DNA of 7,990 nucleotides from NCBI GenBank assembly GCA_947175305.1, contig CAMWMO010000050.1, forward strand, positions 1 through 7,990, given 5' to 3'. A program made the translations under genes and the position numbers. Within the stretch, counting starts at the first letter, position 1. Each line of letters starts with the position of its first letter. Below are positions 1-6,255 of the stretch, in pieces. Under the pieces are notes generated by a model, which was not told where the DNA came from, did not search any database, and saw only the letters and a list, made by a program, of their open reading frames with translations. The DNA comes from an uncultured Lachnospiraceae bacterium. GTDB lineage: Bacteria > Bacillota > Clostridia > Lachnospirales > Lachnospiraceae.

Positions 1-9
1 ATGGAATGA
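1..9 (+). other. Possible 3' end of an upstream gene (ATGA stop/start overlap)
   Basis: Frame 1 reads Met-Glu-stop, with TGA at 7-9. The ATG at 6-8 that opens the following glycosyltransferase shares bases with this stop. A four-base ATGA overlap is a common sign of translational coupling inside an operon, so another gene probably ends here. Only two codons are visible, so neither the upstream frame nor its product can be established from this window. Confidence 0.35.
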
Positions 10-1214
10 CCTTTACTTTCGTGTCCAACTATATCAATCATCACCAGATTCCTTTATGCGAGGCGCTCTATCAGAGGCTGGGAAAGGATTTTACGTTTAT
101 CCAGACTATGCCCATGGAGCAGGAACGCCGTGAGATGGGATGGAGTGTTGACATAAACGATATACCGTACGTCATGTGCCTCTATGAGGACGAATACGAG
201 TGCCTGAAAAAGATCATGGAGAGCGATGTGGTGCTCTTTGGCTGGACGGGCCGGGAGGACATTGTGGCTCCCAGACTTATGTCCGGGAAAACGACCTTGC
301 GGGTGAGCGAACGGCTTTATCGGGAGGGGCAATGGAAGGCAGTCTCACCGAGAGGGCTATTGGCAAAGTACAGAGAGCATATCCGATATCGCAGGCAGAA
401 TGTCTGTATGCTCTGCGCGGGGGCCTATACGGCGTCGGATTTTCGCCTGATCGGCGCCTATCCGGACAAACTTTTTTGCTGGGGATATTTTACCGAGCTG
501 AGAACCTACAGTGAGGAGGCGTTCGCGGCGATGAAGCCGGCGCAGGGACCGCTTCAGATTGTCTGGGCGGGGCGCTTCATTCCCTTAAAGCACCCGGAAT
601 ATGTGGTGCGGCTTGCGAAAACGCTGCAAAAGAAGGGATATGCTTTCCGTATCCATATGCTGGGAAGCGGAGAGATGGAGCCGGAGATCCGGCAGGAAGT
701 GGAGCGGGAGGGCTTGCGGGACTCCTTTGTTTTTTATGGATATACCCCGCCGGAAAAGGTACGGGATGTGATGGAAAAATGCCACATTCATCTTTTTACC
801 AGCAATCAGCTGGAGGGATGGGGAGCCGTGGTCAATGAGGGGATGAACAGCGGCTGTGTGGAGGTAGTGGACGCCAGAGTGGGCGCTGCGCCTTTCCTGA
901 TCCGCCACGGTGAAAACGGCCTGCTCTATGAGAAGGGAAGATATGACCGGATGGAGGCTCTGGTGCTGGATCTTTTCGAGCACTGGGAGGAGAGGCGGGG
1001 CATGGGATATGCCGCCTATGAGACCATCCGCGATATGTGGAACGCGGAGCATGCGGCGTCTGCGCTTTTGCGGTTTGTAGAAAAGCTGCGGCAGGGAAAG
1101 ATAGAGCCGGAGCAGGAGGGGCCGCTGAGCATAGCGCCTGTGATCCGGCCCGGAGCGTCGCTTGCGGACATGGAGCGGCAGGCGGAATCACAACGGAAAA
1201 CAGCATCGGAATAA
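6..1214 (+). CDS. GT4-family glycosyltransferase
   Basis: Predicted cytoplasmic GT-B glycosyltransferase of 402 residues, a usual length for family GT4. It would move a sugar from a nucleotide donor onto a growing lipid-linked or polymer glycan; donor and acceptor cannot be read from sequence. The C-terminal donor-binding half begins near residue 183 with IVWAGRFIPLKHPE, a typical GT4 strand-loop with basic residues for the donor phosphates. MLGSGEME (218-225) and FYGYTPPEKV (243-252) follow. The EX7E motif is E270 and E278 in EGWGAVVNEGMNSG, and PFLIRHGENGLLYEKG (296-311) closes the sugar-binding region. There is no signal peptide or membrane segment. The start shares an ATGA with a likely upstream stop. 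The next gene begins 8 bases after its stop. One oddity is the strand after NSGC, which reads VEVVDARVG, with charged residues where relatives as I recall them are mostly hydrophobic. Confidence 0.9.
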   Translation: MTFTFVSNYINHHQIPLCEALYQRLGKDFTFIQTMPMEQERREMGWSVDINDIPYVMCLYEDEYECLKKIMESDVVLFGWTGREDIVAPRLMSGKTTLRVSERLYREGQWKAVSPRGLLAKYREHIRYRRQNVCMLCAGAYTASDFRLIGAYPDKLFCWGYFTELRTYSEEAFAAMKPAQGPLQIVWAGRFIPLKHPEYVVRLAKTLQKKGYAFRIHMLGSGEMEPEIRQEVEREGLRDSFVFYGYTPPEKVRDVMEKCHIHLFTSNQLEGWGAVVNEGMNSGCVEVVDARVGAAPFLIRHGENGLLYEKGRYDRMEALVLDLFEHWEERRGMGYAAYETIRDMWNAEHAASALLRFVEKLRQGKIEPEQEGPLSIAPVIRPGASLADMERQAESQRKTASE

Positions 1215-1217
1215 GGA
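1212..1217 (+). promoter_or_regulatory. Shine-Dalgarno that fixes the GT2 gene start
   Basis: TAAGGA overlaps the TAA stop of the preceding glycosyltransferase and lies 5 bases before ATG 1223. This decides the start of the next gene. The same frame stays open for 62 codons upstream, but that stretch lies inside the GT4 gene and codes no recognisable protein. Confidence 0.7.
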
Positions 1218-1222
1218 TTGTA

Positions 1223-2236
1223 ATGGAAACAGATATGAAAAAGATCAGCGTCATTGTGCCCGTGTACAATTCCATAGACTGCCTGGAGCGATGTGTCGCT
1301 TCCATCTGTGCACAGACCTATCGGCATCTGGATATTCTTTTGATCGATGACGGCTCCACGGACGGGACGGATGAGCTCTGCGAGCGGCTGGCGGCAAAGG
1401 ATGCACGGATCCGGACGTATCATAAAAAAAACGGCGGGGCTTCCTCTGCGCGTAATGTGGGATTAAAGCTGGCTGACGGAGATTTTTTGGGTTTTGTAGA
1501 CAGCGATGATTATATAGAGCCTTATGTCTATGAGGAGATGCTGCGTGTTCTCGAAGCGGGGGAACATTCCGTGGTACAGATCTCCCGGGATGAGGTGGAT
1601 GAGGACGGAAATCGTCTGCCGGATGTCTGTCTGCCGCCGGAAAAGGAATATTTCTGTGACGCAGAGACATTTATCCGGGAGCTTTTATTGCATCGGGGAG
1701 ATTGCTCCTTTTGTACCAAGCTGTTTCGCCGGGAGGTCTTTGCGGGACACTGTTTTCCCGAGGGCGAGTTAAATGAGGATTTCCGGCTGCTCTTAGAGCT
1801 TTTACAGGAGATATCCGGCATTGTTATTCTGTCGCAGCAGGGATATCATGTGGTGTGCCGGGCGACGAGCACCACCAGAACGCGGACAAAGGACAGCTTT
1901 TCCAGGGTGTTTCTGGATATCGTGGACAATGCGGACAGAGTGCAGGCGCTTGTGGATGAAAAATATCCTGCCCTGCATGAGAGCGCGGTGCGGTTTAATC
2001 TCTATCAGAGACTGGATTATATGCTGCACGTACCGGTTTCACAGATGAAGGCTGACAACGTTTTTTACCGAAAGGTAAAAAAATACCTGAGAAGACATGT
2101 GACGGATACCGTGAAGAATCCGTACCTGACTAAAAAGAATAAGGTATATCTGCTGTTGCTTGCGGCAGCACCGCGGACGGTCAGAAAGGTGCATGCAGGG
2201 AAGATGAAGATAGCGGGACAGACGGTTGATGGATAA
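1223..2236 (+). CDS. GT2-family glycosyltransferase
   Basis: Predicted inverting GT-A glycosyltransferase of 337 residues, cytoplasmic or loosely membrane-associated, that adds a sugar to a surface glycan. The N-terminal GT2 fold is clear: ISVIVPVYNS (8-17), where the donor nucleotide binds, then DDGSTDGT (42-49), NGGASSARNVGL (70-81) and the metal-binding DXD motif in DSDD (93-96). E185-D186 in LNEDFRLL is the likely catalytic-base region (the usual ED motif). The C-terminal third is basic (KKYLRRH, KKNKVYL) and could touch the membrane or the acceptor; no clear transmembrane span is seen. ATG 1223 is preferred because of the TAAGGA 5 bases upstream; ATG 1235 is an alternative 4 codons later. 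The gene ends inside the first bases of the next one, an 8-base overlap that suggests coupled translation. Substrate unknown. Confidence 0.9.
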   Translation: METDMKKISVIVPVYNSIDCLERCVASICAQTYRHLDILLIDDGSTDGTDELCERLAAKDARIRTYHKKNGGASSARNVGLKLADGDFLGFVDSDDYIEPYVYEEMLRVLEAGEHSVVQISRDEVDEDGNRLPDVCLPPEKEYFCDAETFIRELLLHRGDCSFCTKLFRREVFAGHCFPEGELNEDFRLLLELLQEISGIVILSQQGYHVVCRATSTTRTRTKDSFSRVFLDIVDNADRVQALVDEKYPALHESAVRFNLYQRLDYMLHVPVSQMKADNVFYRKVKKYLRRHVTDTVKNPYLTKKNKVYLLLLAAAPRTVRKVHAGKMKIAGQTVDG

Positions 2237-2264
2237 AAAGATGGACAAAAAGATGGACAAAAAG
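2229..2264 (+). repeat. Three tandem 12-base units encoding MDKK at a gene start
   Basis: ATGGATAAAAAG is followed by two copies of ATGGACAAAAAG, at 2229-2240, 2241-2252 and 2253-2264. All three are in frame, and each supplies a possible ATG start followed by Asp-Lys-Lys. The stop codon of the upstream GT2 gene (2234-2236) lies inside the first unit and is created by its single T/C difference from the other two. Changes in copy number would keep the reading frame and alter only the length of the basic N-terminal tail and the number of start codons. Confidence 0.9.
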
Positions 2265-4046
2265 GTTTTGATCGGGTTTTGGGTGATGTGGGCCGTGCTG
2301 ATGGCGGCGGCCTTTTATTTTTGTACGTTGAAACAGGGATTCCACGAGGATGAATTCTATACCTATTATTCTACGGCCCGCACGAACGGTTTCTATGTGG
2401 AAGACGGAAAATGGATGGAGCAGGAGACTTATCGCAATGAGTTTGTGGTGCTGCCCGGGGAACGGTTTCAGTATGGATTGGTAAAACAGGTGCAGTCCTG
2501 GGACGTACATCCGCCCATGTATTATTGGGTGTTTCACACGGTGGCGTCTTTGGTGCCGGGCGTGTTTTCCAAGTGGATCGGCCTTTCGGTCAATCTTTTT
2601 TTCCACGGGATCAATCTTATATTACTGACATATATGTCATATTTGGTGAGCGGCCGGGACGTCAAAATGGCGTATCTTGTGACGCTGTTTTTTGGCCTCA
2701 GCCCTGCCTCCATGAGCGGTGTGGTATTTATCAGAATGTATGAGATGCTCACAACCTTTGTGCTGCTCTGCGCTGTTTTGCATGTGCTGGCCGTGCAGAG
2801 GCCTCGGGGCGAAACAGAATGGGAGGAAGACCTGTCCTTCGTTAAACTTCTGTTGGTTATGGCGGTTGTCACTTATGTGGGGTTTTTGACACAGTATTAT
2901 TATTTTATCTTTTTGTTTTATATGTCGTTGGCTTTCTGCGTTTATCTGCTATGGCGGGAACGAAGCCTGCAGAAGTGTTTGTGGTACGGGATCAGTCAGG
3001 CGGCGGCGTTTATTCTGGCCTATCTGACCTATCCGTCCTGCCTTGGACAGATGTTTCGAGGTCAGAGGGGCGCACAGGCCACGGAAAATTTTTTCAATAT
3101 GTCCAATACCCTTGAGCGGGTCTGGTTTTTCCTGGAGCTGATGAATGGTTATGTATTCGGTTATCTGTTTTTTATCATCCTGATCGTGGTGATTTCTCTG
3201 GCAGTGAGAGTGCACCGAAGGGGCGGGGTGAACGCAAAAGCGGGAGTGAAGCAGGACGGACTTCGGTTTGGAATACCGTTTGGGATGCTACTTTTTGCGG
3301 CAGTGGGCTATTTCCTGACGGTTTCCAAGACGGCGCTCCTGCTGGGAGAGACCTCTAACCGTTATCAGCTTCCGGTCTACGGAATCGTGGTGTTTTTGCT
3401 GCTTTTTACCTGCAGGACATTGTGGAGACAGGCGGTTGCCCTGATCAATGTGAGGCCTGTCATAAAAGCGGACAAGAAGCCGGGGATTCTGTATCGGCTG
3501 TGTCCGTCGGCTGTGAAGGTTGTGCTGTTTATTTTTGAACTGCTCGGCGATCTGTGGGGAGCGTTCCTTACCTTTTTGATCAGGCACAGGAAATATACGG
3601 AGAAGCTGGCACTGCTGTTTTGCGCTGCGGTGGTCGTGATGGCGTATCTGCGGGTGGATGTGGTGTTCCTTTACCCGAGAGCCCGGGAGGAGGTGGCGCT
3701 TGCCAGAGAACAGGCGGCGGAGAATATTCCTGTGGTTTATGTGTACAAGCCGGGGGAAGAATGGTGTGTCTGGGCGGTGGCCGATGTGCTGATGGAATAC
3801 GACAGAGTGTATTTTGTCTCCGCGGAGAGCGAGGATGTGATCACAGAACCGGCTATTGCGAACGCGGACGCGCTGGTGGCGTATCTTCCGCTATACGATG
3901 ATGTGAAGGATGAGGAAGCGCAGAATATGCGGATCGCCGCAAGCTGTGGGGCATCGGAAGTGGAGCTTCAATACCTTTATAAATATTGTGGGTCGTGGTA
4001 TTACGGTGATGATGAGACGACGGCGGACAATGGCGTGCAGCCGTGA
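2229..4046 (+). CDS. GT39/PMT-like polytopic membrane glycosyltransferase
   Basis: Predicted GT-C integral membrane protein of 605 residues that would use a polyprenyl-phosphate sugar donor on the outer face of the membrane. About a dozen hydrophobic segments are visible, near residues 13-31, 97-113, 118-141, 147-165, 172-189, 204-222, 224-242, 252-270, 308-327, 346-364, 380-396, 430-450 and 459-474. The first long loop carries FHEDEFYTYY (38-47), where acidic residues sit as in the catalytic loop of GT39/ArnT-like enzymes, then WDVHPPMYYW (91-100). VFIRMYEML (166-174) and NRYQLPVYG (377-385) also fit the family as I know it. Residues 475-605 form a soluble tail with no recognised motif. The start is ATG 2229, 2241 or 2253, because of the MDKK repeat; no strong Shine-Dalgarno precedes any of them. 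TTG 2226 is less likely. The overlap with the GT2 gene suggests coupled translation. The family call is good, the substrate unknown. Confidence 0.8.
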   Translation: MDKKMDKKMDKKVLIGFWVMWAVLMAAAFYFCTLKQGFHEDEFYTYYSTARTNGFYVEDGKWMEQETYRNEFVVLPGERFQYGLVKQVQSWDVHPPMYYWVFHTVASLVPGVFSKWIGLSVNLFFHGINLILLTYMSYLVSGRDVKMAYLVTLFFGLSPASMSGVVFIRMYEMLTTFVLLCAVLHVLAVQRPRGETEWEEDLSFVKLLLVMAVVTYVGFLTQYYYFIFLFYMSLAFCVYLLWRERSLQKCLWYGISQAAAFILAYLTYPSCLGQMFRGQRGAQATENFFNMSNTLERVWFFLELMNGYVFGYLFFIILIVVISLAVRVHRRGGVNAKAGVKQDGLRFGIPFGMLLFAAVGYFLTVSKTALLLGETSNRYQLPVYGIVVFLLLFTCRTLWRQAVALINVRPVIKADKKPGILYRLCPSAVKVVLFIFELLGDLWGAFLTFLIRHRKYTEKLALLFCAAVVVMAYLRVDVVFLYPRAREEVALAREQAAENIPVVYVYKPGEEWCVWAVADVLMEYDRVYFVSAESEDVITEPAIANADALVAYLPLYDDVKDEEAQNMRIAASCGASEVELQYLYKYCGSWYYGDDETTADNGVQP

Positions 4047-4055
4047 GAGGCGCAT

Positions 4056-4084
4056 TTGACATGCCCGGAAAAACTGCCTATAAT
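4056..4084 (+). promoter_or_regulatory. Perfect consensus sigma-70/sigma-A promoter for mtnA
   Basis: TTGACA at 4056-4061 and TATAAT at 4079-4084 are separated by exactly 17 bases, all matching the vegetative consensus. Transcription would start near 4091, giving a leader of about 16 bases that holds only the ribosome binding site GAGGA (4096-4100). The element fills most of the one larger gap in the left half of the window. It probably drives mtnA and, since no terminator is seen afterwards, pseB, pseC and the downstream gene. No obvious operator dyad overlaps it. Confidence 0.85.
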
Positions 4085-4106
4085 GGACTTATTGTGAGGA
4101 TATAAA

Positions 4107-5165
4107 ATGAACGCATTGGAGTTAGATACCGTTCGCCTGTCCGAAGACAGGAGCTGTCTGGAGATACTGGATCAGACATTGCTGCCGGGTACGGTCAAGG
4201 TGCTTCGGCTGGAAAAAACAGAAGATATCTTTGAGGCGATCAAATATCTGCGGGTGCGGGGAGCCCCGGCGATCGGTGTGTGTGCCGGCTACGCCATGGC
4301 GCTTGCGGCATCCCGGATCGACACGCAGGATTACGAGGCGTTTCTTGCGGAATTTATGAGACAGAAAACATATCTGTCGAAAGCGCGTCCCACGGCGGTC
4401 AATCTTTTCTGGGCACTGGATCGGATGGAGCGCGTATTGCGGGAACACGCGGACAAGCCTGTAGCTGAGATCAAAGAACTTCTCTTTGCGCAGGCGCAGC
4501 AGATCCGGGACGAGGATGTGGCGATCAGCCGCAGTATTGGGGAGATCGGATATGGGCTGTTAAAGCCCGGAGACGGTATTCTTACGCATTGCAATGCGGG
4601 AACCTTGGCTACCGCAAAATACGGAACGGCCACGGCGCCCATGTATGTGGCGCTGGAGCACGGGATGACAGATTTTCGGGTATATTGTGATGAGACCAGA
4701 CCGCTGCTGCAGGGGGCAAGGCTCACGGCTTTTGAGCTGCACGGCGCGGGAATAGATACCACGCTGATCTGTGACAACATGGCTTCCACAGTGATGAAGA
4801 GCGGGAAGGTAAATATCGTCTTTGTGGGATGTGACCGGGTGGCGCGAAACGGAGACACTGCCAATAAGATAGGCACTTCCGGTGTGGCGGTTCTGGCGAA
4901 GCATTACGGGATTCCCTTTTATGTCTGTGCCCCCAGTTCTACCATCGATATGTCCATAGAGACGGGAGAGCAGATCCCCATCGAGGAGCGCGCACCGGAG
5001 GAGGTCACGCAGATGTGGTACAAGGAGCCCATGGCGCCGGAGGGCGTTAAAGTGTTCAACCCGGCTTTTGATGTGACGGATCATTCCCTGATCACGGGAA
5101 TCATTACGGAGAAGGGATTGTGCAGGGCGCCTTACGATAAGGCATTTCGTGAGCTTGGCATCTGA
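4107..5165 (+). CDS. mtnA: S-methyl-5-thioribose-1-phosphate isomerase
   Basis: Converts 5-methylthioribose-1-phosphate to 5-methylthioribulose-1-phosphate in cytoplasmic salvage of methylthioadenosine; some homologues act in 5-deoxyribose disposal. At 352 residues it has the usual length. The family signatures are all present: RVRGAPAIGV (49-58), ARPTAVNLFWALDRM (93-107), THCNAGTLAT (160-169) with the catalytic cysteine C162, VGCDRVARNGD (240-250) with the catalytic aspartate D243, ANKIGTSG (252-259), PSSTID (276-281) and PIEERAPEEVT (291-301). The C162/D243 pair matches the known Cys/Asp pair of the Bacillus enzyme in order and spacing. GAGGA lies 6 bases before the ATG. Eukaryotic eIF2B subunits and ribose-1,5-bisphosphate isomerase share the fold, but these motifs favour true MtnA. 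Its own consensus promoter precedes it and pseB follows after 24 bases. No other methionine-salvage gene is in the window, so its presence among glycan genes is unexplained. Confidence 0.93.
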   Translation: MNALELDTVRLSEDRSCLEILDQTLLPGTVKVLRLEKTEDIFEAIKYLRVRGAPAIGVCAGYAMALAASRIDTQDYEAFLAEFMRQKTYLSKARPTAVNLFWALDRMERVLREHADKPVAEIKELLFAQAQQIRDEDVAISRSIGEIGYGLLKPGDGILTHCNAGTLATAKYGTATAPMYVALEHGMTDFRVYCDETRPLLQGARLTAFELHGAGIDTTLICDNMASTVMKSGKVNIVFVGCDRVARNGDTANKIGTSGVAVLAKHYGIPFYVCAPSSTIDMSIETGEQIPIEERAPEEVTQMWYKEPMAPEGVKVFNPAFDVTDHSLITGIITEKGLCRAPYDKAFRELGI

Positions 5166-5189
5166 TAATATTTTGTTCGGAGGAAACCT

Positions 5190-6191
5190 ATGTTAAATTT
5201 AAAAGATAAAACCATACTGATCACCGGCGGGACAGGTTCTTTTGGAAAATGTTTTACCCGATATGTGTTGACCCACTATGAGCCGAAAAAGATCATCATC
5301 TATTCCCGGGATGAGTTTAAGCAGTGGATGATGGCCAATGAATTTAAAGAGCACGAAGAAAAGCTTCGGTTTTTTATCGGCGATGTGCGTGATGTGGATC
5401 GTCTGCGGCGGGCCTGTGAGGGAGTTGATTATATCATTCATGCGGCGGCATTAAAACAGGTGCCTGCCTGCGAATATAATCCAAACGAGGCGATCAAGAC
5501 TAATATCCACGGGGCGATGAACGTGATCGACGCGGCGTTGGATACGGGCGTGCGCAAGGTGGTGGCACTGTCCACGGACAAGGCGGTCAATCCGGTGAAT
5601 CTCTACGGCGGGACGAAGCTTGTCTCGGACAAACTGTTTGTGGCGGCGAATGCTTATGTGGGCACGAAGGATATCAATTTCTCCATCGTCAGATACGGTA
5701 ATGTGGCGGGAAGCCGCGGGTCTGTCATTCCCTTCTTCCACAAGCTGATTCAAGAGGGGGCAGAGGAATTGCCTATTACAGACCTTCGTATGACCAGATT
5801 CTGGATCAGTCTGACCCAGGGTGTGGAGCTGGTGCTCAAGGCATTGGCGGAGGCGAACGGAGGAGAGACTTTCATCAGCAAGATTCCCTCCTTTAAGATC
5901 ACGGATCTGGCGGAGGCTATGCTGCCGGGATGTAAGATAAGGGAGACCGGTATCCGGCCGGGAGAGAAGCTGCATGAGATCATGGTGACCACAGAGGATT
6001 CCGCGACCACCTACGAATATGACAAGCATTTTATCGTCTATCCGCAGATGACCTGGAATAACAGACAGCAGCCGGACCTCTCCGGTGTCAAGGTGGCGGA
6101 AGGCTTTTCTTACAGCTCTGACAATAACACAGAGTGGCTTGGCGTGGAGGATATCAGAGCGCTGTTAAAAGAAGTAGAACTGGAAAAATAG
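5190..6191 (+). CDS. pseB: UDP-N-acetylglucosamine 4,6-dehydratase (5-epimerising), PseB/FlaA1 type
   Basis: First step of pseudaminic acid synthesis: UDP-GlcNAc is dehydrated at C4/C6 and inverted at C5 to give UDP-2-acetamido-2,6-dideoxy-beta-L-arabino-hexos-4-ulose. It is a soluble extended short-chain dehydrogenase of 333 residues, the same size as Helicobacter FlaA1. The Rossmann glycine motif TGGTGSFGK lies at 12-20 and binds NADP. HAAALKQVP (84-92) and NIHGAMNV (105-112) follow. The active site is STDKAVNPVNLYGGTK (128-143), with D130, K131, Y139 and K143 matching the Asp-Lys-Tyr set of FlaA1. RYGNVAGSRGSVIPFF (168-183) and RPGEKLHE (257-264) are family hallmarks. GGAGGA at 5179-5184 lies 5 bases before the ATG. 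A non-epimerising CapE/WbpM-type dehydratase is less likely: those are usually longer or have different motifs, and PseC follows directly. Confidence 0.92.
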   Translation: MLNLKDKTILITGGTGSFGKCFTRYVLTHYEPKKIIIYSRDEFKQWMMANEFKEHEEKLRFFIGDVRDVDRLRRACEGVDYIIHAAALKQVPACEYNPNEAIKTNIHGAMNVIDAALDTGVRKVVALSTDKAVNPVNLYGGTKLVSDKLFVAANAYVGTKDINFSIVRYGNVAGSRGSVIPFFHKLIQEGAEELPITDLRMTRFWISLTQGVELVLKALAEANGGETFISKIPSFKITDLAEAMLPGCKIRETGIRPGEKLHEIMVTTEDSATTYEYDKHFIVYPQMTWNNRQQPDLSGVKVAEGFSYSSDNNTEWLGVEDIRALLKEVELEK

Positions 6192-6203
6192 AGGGATGAA
6201 TAC

Positions 6204-6235
6204 AAGGAGGACATGTGTGGAAATGCGTGTCCTCT
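6204..6235 (+). promoter_or_regulatory. RNA hairpin with GNRA tetraloop that buries a Shine-Dalgarno ahead of pseC
   Basis: Bases 6206-6218 pair with 6223-6235 without a bulge: 13 pairs, of which 9 are Watson-Crick and 4 are G-U. The core is GAGGACA (6207-6213) against TGTCCTC (6228-6234). The four-base loop GGAA (6219-6222) fits the stable GNRA class. The left arm contains most of AAGGAGG (6204-6210), which would otherwise be an excellent ribosome site for GTG 6217, six bases later and in frame with pseC. No U-run follows, so it is not an intrinsic terminator. The stem is seen in the sequence; a regulatory, RNA-processing or mRNA-stability role is inferred. Confidence 0.65.
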
Positions 6236-6245
6236 CTCAGCGTAT

Positions 6246-6251
6246 AGGAGG
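6246..6251 (+). promoter_or_regulatory. Shine-Dalgarno that fixes the pseC start
   Basis: AGGAGG lies 4 bases before ATG 6256 and outside the preceding hairpin. It supports ATG 6256 as the main start of pseC over the in-frame GTG 6217, whose own AAGGAGG (6204-6210) is trapped in the stem. Confidence 0.75.
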
Positions 6252-6255
6252 AATT

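Noticed and set aside
148..176. TTGACA inside the GT4 gene as a promoter
   Set aside because: No acceptable -10 hexamer lies 15-19 bases downstream, and it is inside a coding region.
1037..1222. 62-codon 5' extension of the GT2 reading frame
   Set aside because: It lies inside the GT4 gene in another frame and is Ala/Gly/Arg-rich with no recognisable domain. The GT2 fold begins right after ATG 1223, which has its own Shine-Dalgarno.
4331..4876. 181-codon antisense frame over mtnA
   Set aside because: Ser/Ala/Pro-rich shadow opposite a clearly conserved enzyme; no independent coding evidence.
6206..6240. Intrinsic terminator between pseB and pseC
   Set aside because: The hairpin is followed by CTCAGCG rather than a run of T, so rho-independent termination is unlikely.
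6196..6255. Longer pseC starting at ATG 6196
   Set aside because: No Shine-Dalgarno sits at a workable distance, and the added residues do not resemble a sugar aminotransferase N terminus. ATG 6256 with AGGAGG is better; GTG 6217 is kept only as a possible alternative.
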